This document shows positions 15,570 to 26,693 of a stretch of 64,000 bases of DNA, in pieces. Source of the stretch: AWTP1-13 sp963797005. Its GTDB lineage: Bacteria > Pseudomonadota > Alphaproteobacteria > Rhizobiales > Hyphomicrobiaceae. The notes below the pieces were generated by a model that made no database searches, had not been told where the DNA came from, and saw only the letters and a list, made by a program, of their open reading frames with translations. The stretch covers positions 1-64,000 of the forward strand of contig CAWCOF010000003.1 in the NCBI GenBank assembly GCA_963797005.1. Direction: 5' to 3'. Position 1 is the stretch's first letter; every line of letters starts with the position of its first letter. Made by a program: the position numbers and the translations under genes.

Positions 15570-16788
15570 GGCGCGCGAGATCGACATCGCCCGGCTCGGC
15601 GCGCACGGCGACGGCATCGCCGAGACGCCGGAGGGGCTGCTCTACGTGCCCTTTGCGCTGCCGGGCGAGCGTGTGCGGGTGTCGGATGAGGGCCTGCCGC
15701 AGCTCTTGTCGGAACCGAGCGCCGATCGCCGAGCGCCGGTCTGCCGCCACTTCGGAACGTGCGGCGGCTGCGTCGCCCAGCACATGGGTCACGGGCTCTA
15801 TGCGCGATGGAAGCGTGGCATCGTCGTCGAGGCGTTTCGCCAGCGCGGGCTGCATCCGGAAGTCGCGCCGCTGGTGCCTGCACCCATGCAATCGCGCCGG
15901 CGCGCGGTGCTGACGGCGCGGCGCGCCGGCAGCCGGATCGCGATCGGCTATCACCGGCGCCGCAGCCATGACCTGCTCGAGCTCGAAGAATGCCCGGTGC
16001 TGCGTCCGGAGATCCTTGCCCACCTCCCCGGACTCCGTGCGATCGCGGCCGCGGCGGCCGGTCCCGAGGTGCGCTTCACCGTGCTGGCGACGCCGGCGGG
16101 GCTGGACGTGGCCGTCGAGGCGGAGGGCGCCGCGTTCGGGGCGCAGGCTGCCGCGCAACTTGGCCGGATCGGCGCCGAGCATCGGCTCGCGCGGATCGCG
16201 CTCAACGGCGACATCGTGATGGAGCGGGTCTTGCCCTCGATCCTGTTGGGCCCCGCCGCAGTCGTGCCCCCGCCGGGCGCCTTCGTGCAGGCGGTTGCGG
16301 AGACGGAGGCGGCCATGGTGAAGCTGGTCGCGGCCGCGGTGGGAAAAGCGAGGCGGGTGGCGGACCTTTTCTGCGGCATCGGCACATTCGCCCTGCCGCT
16401 GGCGCGCAACGCGCGAGTTGTGGCCATCGATGGCGACCGTGCGGCGATCGGGGCGCTTTCGGCTGCAGCGCGCGGCGCGCAAGGCTTGAAGCCGATCGAG
16501 ACCAAAGTGCGGGACCTGTTCGAGACGCCGCTGTCGGCGCGGGAGCTGGCGGGCTTCGACGCGGTCGTATTCGACCCGCCGCGGGCCGGCGCGGCGCTGC
16601 AGGCTGAGCGGCTCGCCCGTTCCAAGGTGCCGGCCGTCGTCGCCGTTTCCTGCAATCCTGCGACGTTGGCACGCGATGCGCGCACCCTGATCGACGGCGG
16701 CTATCGTCTGTCGAGCGTGACGCCGGTCGACCAGTTCCTGTTTTCCGCCCACGTGGAAGCCGTGGCGGCCTTCGAGCGGCCCGGCTAG
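15559..16788 (+). CDS. 23S rRNA (uracil-5-)-methyltransferase, RlmD/RumA type
   Basis: The gene encodes 409 residues beginning with GTG inside tlyA. The order is a TRAM-like RNA-binding N terminus (I-D-I-A-R-L-G-A-H-G-D-G-I-A), a four-cysteine iron-sulfur site (C62, then C-G-G-C, then a Cys in E-E-C-P-V-L), and the SAM domain with V-A-D-L-F-C-G-I-G-T-F-A-L-P-L-A, F-D-P-P-R-A-G-A, and the catalytic-Cys motif V-A-V-S-C-N-P-A-T-L-A-R-D. These are the marks of the RlmC/RlmD/TrmA group. The exact 23S position is not certain. tRNA-Leu follows 75 bp downstream. Confidence 0.92.
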   Translation: MKAEAREIDIARLGAHGDGIAETPEGLLYVPFALPGERVRVSDEGLPQLLSEPSADRRAPVCRHFGTCGGCVAQHMGHGLYARWKRGIVVEAFRQRGLHPEVAPLVPAPMQSRRRAVLTARRAGSRIAIGYHRRRSHDLLELEECPVLRPEILAHLPGLRAIAAAAAGPEVRFTVLATPAGLDVAVEAEGAAFGAQAAAQLGRIGAEHRLARIALNGDIVMERVLPSILLGPAAVVPPPGAFVQAVAETEAAMVKLVAAAVGKARRVADLFCGIGTFALPLARNARVVAIDGDRAAIGALSAAARGAQGLKPIETKVRDLFETPLSARELAGFDAVVFDPPRAGAALQAERLARSKVPAVVAVSCNPATLARDARTLIDGGYRLSSVTPVDQFLFSAHVEAVAAFERPG

Positions 16789-16863
16789 CGGGGCGGGCCC
16801 GCCGCGCCAGCCGCACGCTTGTTCCCGCCAACGCCTTTTGCTAGACGTGCGGGCCTGCTGAAT

Positions 16864-16948
16864 GCGGTCGTGGCGGAATTGGTAGACGCACTAGCTTGAG
16901 GGGTTAGCGCCGCAAGGCGTGGAGGTTCGAGTCCTCTCGACCGCACCA
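16864..16948 (+). tRNA. tRNA-Leu(GAG)
   Basis: The 85-nt sequence folds as a class II tRNA. The acceptor GCGGTCG pairs with CGACCGC, followed by discriminator A and an encoded CCA. The D loop has TTGGTAGACGC. The anticodon stem CTAGC pairs with GTTAG around loop TTGAGGG, giving anticodon GAG. A long variable arm CGCCGCAAGGCGT and the T arm GGAGGTTCGAGTCCTC complete it. The last 58 bases (16891-16948) are repeated exactly at 20604-20661, so this tRNA is the likely insertion target of the region that follows. Confidence 0.97.
16891..16948 (+). repeat. 58-bp tRNA-end direct repeat, copy 1 (att-like)
   Basis: This is the 3' part of tRNA-Leu from the anticodon stem to CCA. It is identical over 58 bp to 20604-20661, with 3713 bp between starts. 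Such repeats are typical of site-specific integration into tRNA genes. The last 17 bp recur again at 22206-22222. Confidence 0.9.
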
Positions 16949-17007
16949 TCTTGAATCTCAAGCCCTTTTCCTGACGGCACCGCCCCGCGACCCCTTAGCC
17001 GATTTGT

Positions 17008-17034
17008 CCCGTTTGGACAAACGGGCGGATTTTC
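17008..17034 (+). terminator. Possible terminator of tRNA-Leu
   Basis: CCCGTTT pairs with AAACGGG around GGAC, and CGGATTTTC follows. The T run is short and offset, so this is only a candidate. Confidence 0.4.
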
Positions 17035-17132
17035 TTCTCGGGCGCGGTGCCTCCTCGGCGGGGACATGGGCGATCCGCGGCACTGGCGCGATCGCGGCGT
17101 CGAGGATCAGGGGCAGCCCTCCCCGTCTTGCC

Positions 17133-18311
17133 TAGTACCCGCCGTCGAAGAAGGCTGAGTCATTCTGGGAACGGTAGCCGTGCATTCGTGCCGCCTGTCT
17201 TTTCCGGGGGTGGCTGACGTGCTTCAACACGCGCATGATTCCCAAAGCAACTGTGATCCGGCTCGACCGGAAGACGCGCAGTGAACTCGAAGGTTGGCTG
17301 CGTGCATCGACCACGGAGCAGCGCATGGTGCGCCGTGCCCGTATTGTTCTGCTGGCCGCGGATGGCTGGGCCTCGCGGGCGATCGCGCGCAAGGTCGGGG
17401 TCATGACGGGAGTGGTGAGCGTCTGGCGCACGCGGTTTGCGGCATCGGGCATCGACGGCCTCAAGGACAAGCCTCGGCCTGGCGCCAAGCCGATCTACAC
17501 GGAGGCAACCGACAAGCGCATCCTGGCGGTGCTCGATCAACCGGTGCCGAAGGGTCGGGCGCGCTGGACCTGCAAGCTGATCGCGGAGGCCTTGGGTGAT
17601 GTCGATGTGAACTACGTGCGGCGCTTCCTGCGCAGGCAAAAGATCGATCTGACCGGTCGCAAGAGCTGGTGCGAGAGCAATGATCCCGATTTTGCCACCA
17701 AGGCTGCCGAGGTGGTCGGTCTTTATATGGCGCCACCCAAGAATGCTCTCGTCATCTGTGTCGATGAGAAGCCGTCAATCCAGGCGCTCGAACGCGCGCA
17801 AGGCTATCTGAAGCTGCCGAACGGACGTTCGCTGACCGGACACAGCCACGACTACAAGCGGCACGGCACGTCGACCCTGTTCGCCGCTTTCAATGTCGCG
17901 ACCGGCAAGATCAAAGCCGCCCATAAGAAGCGCCGGCGTCGCAAGGAGTTCCTCGACTTCATGGACGAGGTCGTCGCGGCCTATCCCCGCCGTCGGCTCG
18001 AGGTCATCCTCGACAATCTCAATACGCACAAGAAGAATGAAGAATGGCTCGCGCGCCATCCCAAAGTGACATTCCACTACACTCCGACACGGGCGTCCTG
18101 GCTGAATCAAGTCGAGGGCTGGTTCTCGATCCTGCAGGGCCAGTCGCTGACGGGCGCCTCCTTCACCTCCGTCGAGCAGCTCAGGGAGCACATCGATGCC
18201 TTCATCGAAACCTACAACGAGGACGCCGAGCCGTTCGCATGGACCAAATGCAAGGTTCACCAGCGCCGCGTCAAAGGACGCCGTATCAGCGAATTGTGAC
18301 TCCGGGTACTA
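17133..18311 (+). mobile_element. IS630-family insertion sequence
   Basis: The element is about 1.18 kb. Its ends are TAGTACCCG at 17133 and, inverted, CGGGTACTA ending at 18311. Nine bases match exactly and weaker matching continues inward. The outermost TA on each side fits the TA target duplication of this family. It encodes one full-length transposase and looks intact. Confidence 0.85.
17235..18299 (+). CDS. IS630-family transposase
   Basis: The gene encodes 354 residues in one open frame. The N-terminal helix-turn-helix part has R-A-R-I-V-L-L-A-A-D-G-W-A-S-R-A-I-A and V-W-R-T-R-F. The DDE domain has the first Asp in V-I-C-V-D-E-K-P-S-I-Q-A, the second in V-I-L-D-N-L-N-T-H, and the Glu in S-W-L-N-Q-V-E-G-W-F-S-I. 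All three catalytic residues are present, so the protein should be active. It lies within the tRNA-bounded accessory region. Confidence 0.95.
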   Translation: MIPKATVIRLDRKTRSELEGWLRASTTEQRMVRRARIVLLAADGWASRAIARKVGVMTGVVSVWRTRFAASGIDGLKDKPRPGAKPIYTEATDKRILAVLDQPVPKGRARWTCKLIAEALGDVDVNYVRRFLRRQKIDLTGRKSWCESNDPDFATKAAEVVGLYMAPPKNALVICVDEKPSIQALERAQGYLKLPNGRSLTGHSHDYKRHGTSTLFAAFNVATGKIKAAHKKRRRRKEFLDFMDEVVAAYPRRRLEVILDNLNTHKKNEEWLARHPKVTFHYTPTRASWLNQVEGWFSILQGQSLTGASFTSVEQLREHIDAFIETYNEDAEPFAWTKCKVHQRRVKGRRISEL

Positions 18312-18344
18312 GCCGAGGTCCCCAGCAATCTCATTTCAGACCGC

Positions 18345-19064
18345 ATGGCATGGACGACATTCATCATCGTCGTTGTGGTTGCGTTGCTTGCCGCCATCGA
18401 ACCTTCACTGCAGCGCCTGTTCAGGAGAGTCGCGGATCGCATAGGTAGGAGGGTGGCCCTCTGGCCGAGGTGGAGGAGGGGCATTCTCGCAACCGCAGTG
18501 GCGCCTCTGCTCTCGGTCTGGCGCCTGCCGGGGATTGTCCTGAGTGGATTCGACACGCTCCTTGCGCGGCCCCTTGCGCTTTTAGCCGGGGCCGGCCGTA
18601 GGGGCTGGCGTCAGCGCTATGCCGGTTGCTCTCGTTGCGGTTCTGGCTGGGCTCTTTGTCCCCCCGCCGTACGGCTTGATGTGCGTAGCCTTCGCCATGC
18701 TCCTCGTGTTGGGCATAGTGCGCCGGTGGAGCTGGTCCGAGGCTGACCGCGCCACATTCGTCACAGAGCGCGGCCTGCGCCCGGGCGCCCTTAGGGTCGG
18801 GTTTCATGAACACCTACGCGACGAGGCTCTTATCGCGGTGATCCTGCTGCTGGTGTTGTTCCCCGTGCTGCTCAACCAAATCGAGCAGTGGTCCAACGCC
18901 TGGGGCGAACCCGCATTCTCGCTCCGCGAAGGCAAGGTGCTGCCGGCCGAGCCCTGGAGCCGCCTGTGGAGCTGGATGGGATTTTTCGCCGCCGAGTTGG
19001 CCAAGGTCGTGCCGCTGGTCGATTGGTCCGAGGTGTTCGGCGTCGCAAACAATTCGCCGATCGA
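18345..19064 (+). pseudogene. Interrupted membrane protein gene in the tRNA-bounded region
   Basis: I do not recognise the family. A first frame from ATG 18345 gives M-A-W-T-T-F-I-I-V-V-V-V-A-L-L and further hydrophobic stretches up to about 18590. The following sequence continues, one base out of phase, as A-M-P-V-A-L-V-A-V-L-A-G-L-F with more membrane segments and then a W-S-x-L-W-S-W-M-G-F-F-A-A-E-L-A-K stretch. Joining the frames would give one multi-pass protein. It is cut at about 19065 by the IS5-family element. The out-of-frame step near 18590 may be another single-base insertion. Confidence 0.55.
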
Positions 19065-20017
19065 GCCTAAGTGTCGGTTTGGAAACTTCTTGAATCTTGT
19101 GAATCTGTTGTGATTCAAGAGTGGTGGCATCGATTCGGGGGAGGCCGCCATGTGGACGGATGCGACCCGCGCGCAGCATTGCCGCACGGGCGAAAGGTAC
19201 GCCAGCGATCTGACCGATGCGGAGTGGGCTGTGCTGGCTCCGCTGATGCCGGCGGCGCGGCGTGGCGGACGTCCGCGCACGACCGACCTGCGCGAGGTGA
19301 TGAACGCGCTGCTGTATCTGCTCAGAACCGGCTGCCAATGGCGCATGCTGCCCAAGGATTTCCCGCCGCATCCGACGGTCTATGGCTATTTCCAGGAGTT
19401 CGTGCAGCTTCGGATCTGGGACGACATTCACGCGGTGTTCCTGAGAATGGTGCGGGAGAGACTGCAGCGCAACGCCGAGCCCTCCGCCGCCATCATCGAC
19501 AGCCAGAGCGTCAAGAGCGCCGAAAAAGGGGGCAACGGACTGATTCGGTCGGCTTCGATGCGGCCAAGAAAATCAAAGGCGTCAAGCGCCACATCGCAAC
19601 CGACACGCAGGGCCTCCTGCTGAACGCGATCGTGCATCCCGCCAATGTGCAGGATCGCGACGGCGCCGTCGATCTGCTCAAGCAGCTCAAGAAGCTCTTT
19701 CCCGGGCTGAAGCTCGTCTGGGCCGACAACGGCTACAATGCCCACAAGCTCACCGACGCCTTCGCAGCCATGGGCGACTGGAAGCTCGAGATCGTAAAGC
19801 GCTCCGACGCGGCGAAAGGCTTCCAGGTGCTGCCGCGTCGCTGGGTGGTGGAGCGCACCTTCGCCTGGATGGGCCGAAACCGCCGCCTGGCCAAACACTT
19901 CGAGTGTCTGGCCGCCACCGCCCTCGCCTACCTCAAGCTCGCCATGATCCAACTCATGCTGCGCCGGCTGGCCAGGCCCTGAAAAATCATGGAAACTTTG
20001 GAATCAAACTCTTAGTC
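19065..20017 (+). mobile_element. IS5-family insertion sequence (IS427-like)
   Basis: The left end CTAAGTGTCGGTTTGGAA and the inverted right end CTAAGAGTTTGATTCCAA match at 12 of 18 positions. A TA next to each end fits the family target. The left end is confirmed by the truncated second copy at 20758-20943, whose similarity stops at the same CTAAGTG boundary. The element interrupts the membrane gene on its left. Confidence 0.85.
19150..19982 (+). CDS. IS5-family transposase made by -1 frameshift
   Basis: The first frame begins at ATG 19150 (M-W-T-D-A-T-R-A-Q-H) and carries the N-terminal DUF4096-like half and the first catalytic Asp in I-I-D-S-Q-S-V-K. At about 19523 the run GCC-GAAAAAGGGGGC allows a -1 slip, after which the second frame reads V-G-F-D-A-A-K-K-I-K-G-V-K-R-H, W-A-D-N-G-Y-N-A (second Asp), and V-V-E-R-T-F-A-W-M (Glu). 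The fusion is 277 residues, the normal length. A-run plus G-run slippage is known in the IS427 group, so this break is likely to be programmed, unlike the other frame breaks in the window. Confidence 0.88.
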
Positions 20018-20603
20018 GCCGCTCTTTAGCGCCTGCGCGGCGACCACTCGTCTGTTTAAGTCCAGGCAAGCCGGATCGCATCACCAAGTAGCTAGAGGCG
20101 ACGCAACGCTACAAAATTCGTTATTGATGAATCCACGCTCTCCCGCCCCCATAGTCCAACTGTCACAGACATCCGCGATTATCCGTGCGCGCAGGAAGGC
20201 AATGGCGCCAATTCGCTTTTTGCCGCCCTGCTGCGCTCTTGCATCGCACGTCTTGCCACCGGCAACCTCGTGGTCGTCTACGGGGACATTGTCCGCAGTT
20301 TCGGGCACTCTTGGAGGAGCGGATGTCACGCCTCGGGCACAGCGTCGGTTCCGCTTGGCCACCACATCTCGAGGCCTACGACTACATGAGTATCTGATGC
20401 GTTCCTAGTCCTTGCCGGTGGCGGCGACCCGATGCGAAGAGTTCGTCCATCCTGTCAGCGCCGCGCTCTGCCGCTGAGCTGCAGGCCTTCTTGATTTCGT
20501 CCCGGTGGGACAAAACGGGGAGCACAAAACAGCAACCGGCGCGCTTCGGCGGACGTTTACACGGGGAAAAAGCATGTGATAGCAATGGTCGCGCCACGCG
20601 GCT
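20018..20603. other. 586-bp stretch with no identified gene
   Basis: Right of the IS5 element the sequence has mixed composition and several short open frames, none with a family signature or good ribosome site. If the IS and one TA are removed, the interrupted membrane gene could read on for about 25 codons to a TAG near 20088. Otherwise I see nothing in it. Confidence 0.4.
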
Positions 20604-20661
20604 CTAGCTTGAGGGGTTAGCGCCGCAAGGCGTGGAGGTTCGAGTCCTCTCGACCGCACCA
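20604..20661 (+). repeat. 58-bp tRNA-end direct repeat, copy 2 (att-like)
   Basis: It is identical to 16891-16948. The sequence in front (CACGCGGCT) cannot complete a tRNA 5' half, so this is not a functional tRNA. It marks a boundary between the first and second accessory segments. Confidence 0.9.
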
Positions 20662-20757
20662 GTCCAAAATAGGGCACTTTTCAGAAACAGATGCCGGCCG
20701 CGTGGGACCCCTTGGGTCGAAGCCCGGCAAGGAAAAAAGTTTCTCTTCGCGGCCATA
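20645..20757 (+). repeat. Repeated boundary segment, copy A
   Basis: It starts with the last 17 bases of the tRNA and runs through CCAAAATAGGGC, TTTTCAGA, ACAGATGCCGGCCGCG, GAAGCCCGGCAAG and AAAAAAGTTTCTCTT to GGCCATA. The same order of blocks appears at 22206-22319 with small differences. Confidence 0.85.
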
Positions 20758-20943
20758 GCCGGCATCAGCGGAGCCAGCACAGCCCACTCCGCATCGGTCA
20801 GATCGCTGGCGTACCTTTCGCCCGTGCGGCAATGCTGCGCGCGGGTCGCATCCGTCCACATGGTGGCCTCCTTCGAATCGATGCCACCACTCTTAAATCA
20901 CAACAGATTCACAGGATTCAAGAAGTTTCCAAACCGACACTTA
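20758..20943 (-). mobile_element. Truncated IS5-family element (left end only)
   Basis: The reverse strand matches the first about 186 bp of the IS5 element at 19065, from the end CTAAGTGTCGG through the start codon to G-C-T-P-L-M-P-like codons of the transposase. Small differences (for example ATCCTG for ATCTTG) show it is an older copy. It breaks off at GATGCCGGC, exactly where the boundary segment 20645-20757 ends. It cannot make transposase. Confidence 0.88.
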
Positions 20944-21137
20944 GTCGAGGGCATCGTCGGCGCTTGAGAAAAGGGCCCCGGAGAACCAACCCCCAGGGCC
21001 CACTTGCTTTCGCATTCTCTGAAGGGAGGCCGTGCCCAGTCCGGCTTCAGACATCCGATAGGGTAGCCGAGCCGCTAGCCGCGCAAGTGAGGGTCGACTT
21101 GCGATCCACAAGAGAAAGGGCCCCGCACGCAGAGGCC

Positions 21138-21308
21138 ATGGTGCGAGGACCACTCAGGGAGAAAAGCAGGGGACACACCAAGCCCCCCTACGCCACCCAC
21201 TTTGCAGCGGTCACCGCCTTGGTGGAAGCGATGGCGATCAATCGCCCGAAGAAGGTGGCGGACCGTTGGTTCGGTCACAGCTTTGGCAGAGGTCCCACCC
21301 GAGCGTAG
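21138..21308 (+). CDS. Possible small basic protein, 56 residues
   Basis: A frame from ATG 21138 encodes a basic peptide with P-Y-A-T-H-F-A-A-V-T-A-L-V-E-A-M and P-K-K-V-A-D-R-W-F-G-H, an amphipathic-looking helix. There is no good ribosome site and no family I recognise. It may be chance coding in the accessory region. Confidence 0.25.
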   Translation: MVRGPLREKSRGHTKPPYATHFAAVTALVEAMAINRPKKVADRWFGHSFGRGPTRA

Positions 21309-21538
21309 AGCGGCGCATGCCGCGACGTTGGAGTTCGGCATTAGAGAGATGTGACAGCTGCTCGTAGAGAGAGGCAGCCCCGTAATAGTCGGTGCATGTC
21401 TCGAACCAAGCTACTAAATGCACCTTACAGGCGGCGAGGCTTGAGTTCAGTGATGAGCCGATTGGTCTTCTATCGGACAAAAGGCGTGGCCGAGAAAGCA
21501 TGGCGGTGCTCCTCATTAACGGCGTGGTTGCTGACCGT

Positions 21539-21772
21539 TCATCGCCGCTCAGGGCGGGCAATCTCTGCTACCTTCCTTTCGTCGGGATAGCCGACGCCAA
21601 TTTGGTAGGCCGTTCTGATTGCTTCTGAGGCCGTGGCTGCGTCAGTGTAGTCTTGACAGTAGTTGCAGAGTTGCTCGGTCTCTGGGGCCTCGCGCGGCTC
21701 TTCAGCGTTGGCTGTGGCGGCGGCGCCAGCGACAAGCGACAGGGCGATCAGAGCGGATAGGGTGGTCCTCAT
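21539..21772 (-). CDS. Small secreted protein, 77 residues
   Basis: A textbook signal peptide (M-R-T-T-L-S-A-L-I-A-L-S-L-V-A-G-A-A-A-T-A-N-A, cleavage near residue 23) is followed by an acidic 54-residue mature part with C-N-Y-C-Q-D-Y and a helix T-A-S-E-A-I-R-T-A-Y-Q-I-G-V-G-Y. GGAGGAG lies 8 bases before ATG 21772. I do not recognise the family. The C-x-x-C could be a disulfide or a metal site. It is the only convincing gene in the second accessory segment, so it is a candidate cargo gene. ATG and signal are clear; function is unknown. Confidence 0.75.
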   Translation of the reverse strand: MRTTLSALIALSLVAGAAATANAEEPREAPETEQLCNYCQDYTDAATASEAIRTAYQIGVGYPDERKVAEIARPERR

Positions 21773-22205
21773 GGCTGTTCTCCTCCGGTTCAGAGCTCAT
21801 GATCAACGAGCTCGCGAGGAGACTTTTGCCGAGAGGCGGCTTTCGCGCCCATCTTCGGGGTTTGCCGCGGTTCGCCTAGATTTTCCGGTCCCGGAAAGGG
21901 CGCCAGTCAGGGGGCGAAGTGTGCATCAACCGACATGCGGCCATAGTACCGGTCGCTTCATGCCGAACACGTGACCGCATATCCAGAGAACAGGGCTGCC
22001 AGGGAGGGACAACTGTGACGCGCCCGCGGCTAAACGAATATTGGACCTGGACCACGCGATGCAGGCCCCTCACGTCGCTGCAAGTTGGGGTAAGACAGCG
22101 GGCGGCAAAACCCGATCGAACTTGCTACAAAGAGGTGGTAGGAGGCTGTTTGTAGCGGGCTTGAAAGTTCACAACATCAAGGGGTTGGCGCGCTTCTGAG
22201 TGGTT
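21773..22205. other. 433-bp stretch with no identified gene
   Basis: This should include the promoter of the small secreted protein. I see no RNA gene, repeat or convincing frame before the third tRNA-end copy at 22206. Confidence 0.4.
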
Positions 22206-22319
22206 TCCTCTCGACCGCACCAGCCCAAAATAGGGCCTTTTCAGAACAGATGCCGGCCGCGGGGGACGCCCCTTGGCCGAAGCCCGGCAAGGGAAAAAAG
22301 TTTCTCTTTGTGGCCATAT
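22206..22319 (+). repeat. Repeated boundary segment, copy B, with 17-bp tRNA end
   Basis: It begins TCCTCTCGACCGCACCA, the last 17 bases of tRNA-Leu, and continues with the same ordered blocks as 20645-20757 at high but imperfect identity. It marks the right edge of a second accessory segment of about 1.56 kb. Confidence 0.85.
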
Positions 22320-22549
22320 GCCCGTTCCCGCCGTCTGCTCACGTTTGGCGGACCGGGAGGTTCGATCATGGGGATGCTCGGCCGCTCGGTCCTCGCTAAG
22401 AGCCACATCGAGATAGCCGGTTTCCGACGGCGCCTCTTCAAGATCCCAAGATCAATGGGCTGCAGTCTACACAATCAGTAGTTGTGCCGGCGCAGCAGGG
22501 GTGGATTCAGGGCCCTCGAAGACGGGGGCGCTTGCTGGCCTGTTGACCT

Positions 22550-25817
<3,268 letters not shown>

Positions 25818-26115
25818 GACGCTCGATGTGCGGGGTTCGCTGGGCAGCCAGCGGCCCGGCTCGCTCCAGGCTGCTGGCGACAAGGCTACGCAGTAGCGCA
25901 AAAGGCCGCGGGGCCGAAGCCCATTGTTTGGGCAATCGGCCGCATGGTTTCGGGAATCGGAACGAGACCAATCCCACGGTCGCAGGCGTGCTGAGCGGGT
26001 GCCAAATTGCGGCTCACCTGAGCGTGATTTTCGAGTGAAGGCCGATGCTGGCTACATGGGAGGCTCAGACAGTGGCGGGGGGGTATCGCGGTTGCCGGGG
26101 CAGACGTCCTCAACG

Positions 26116-26691
26116 ATGGTGATGGACAAGAAGACGGAGCAGGAATGTCGTCTCGCCGGCCTCATGGCGTCCGTGCAGGGCGGCGATGCTGGCGCCTATG
26201 GCACTCTGTTGCGTCAGGTCGCGCCGCTGCTGCGGGAGACAGTGCGACGGCGATTCCGGTTCCTGCAGTCTTCGGATGTCGAAGATCTGGTGCAGGATAT
26301 TCTGCTCTCGCTGCACACCGCGCGCGCCACCTATGATCCCACGCGTCCCTTCCTGCCTTGGTTGATGGCGATCGCCCGCTTCCGGATGGCCGATGGGGCC
26401 CGCCGCTACGCCCGCAGGGCGGCCAATGAGGTGGTCAGCGCGCACATTCCGGAAACCTTTGCCGCGGATGGCACGAATATGCCTATCGACGACTATGGCG
26501 ATGCTCAGGCGCTGGCCCAGGCCGTGGCCGAGCTGCCGGGTGGCCAGAGGCGGGCAATCGAGCTCTTGAAGCTGCGCGAGATGTCGTTGAACGAGGCCGC
26601 GGCCGTGACGGGAACCAGCACCGGCGCCCTCAAGGTGGCGGTGCACCGCGCAATGGGCGCGCTGCGCAAGGCGCTGGGCGCCAAAGGTTGA
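26116..26691 (+). CDS. ECF-type RNA polymerase sigma factor
   Basis: The gene encodes 191 residues with sigma region 2 (R-F-L-Q-S-S-D-V-E-D-L-V-Q-D-I-L-L-S-L-H, P-F-L-P-W-L-M-A-I-A-R-F-R-M-A-D) and region 4 (L-P-G-G-Q-R-R-A-I-E-L-L-K-L-R-E-M-S-L-N-E-A-A). It belongs with the Caulobacter SigF-like group that is held by a membrane anti-sigma of the NrsF type, which is the next gene. The stop codon lies two bases before that gene's ATG. Start is either ATG 26116 or ATG 26122; neither has a strong site. Confidence 0.93.
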   Translation: MVMDKKTEQECRLAGLMASVQGGDAGAYGTLLRQVAPLLRETVRRRFRFLQSSDVEDLVQDILLSLHTARATYDPTRPFLPWLMAIARFRMADGARRYARRAANEVVSAHIPETFAADGTNMPIDDYGDAQALAQAVAELPGGQRRAIELLKLREMSLNEAAAVTGTSTGALKVAVHRAMGALRKALGAKG

Positions 26692-26693
26692 GC

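Noticed and set aside
20382..20861. Minus-strand frames reading G-R-E-D-S-N-L-H-A-L and S-R-G-L-E-P-P-R-L across the tRNA-Leu copy
   Set aside because: These are the antisense of the tRNA variable arm and T arm, a common source of false genes.
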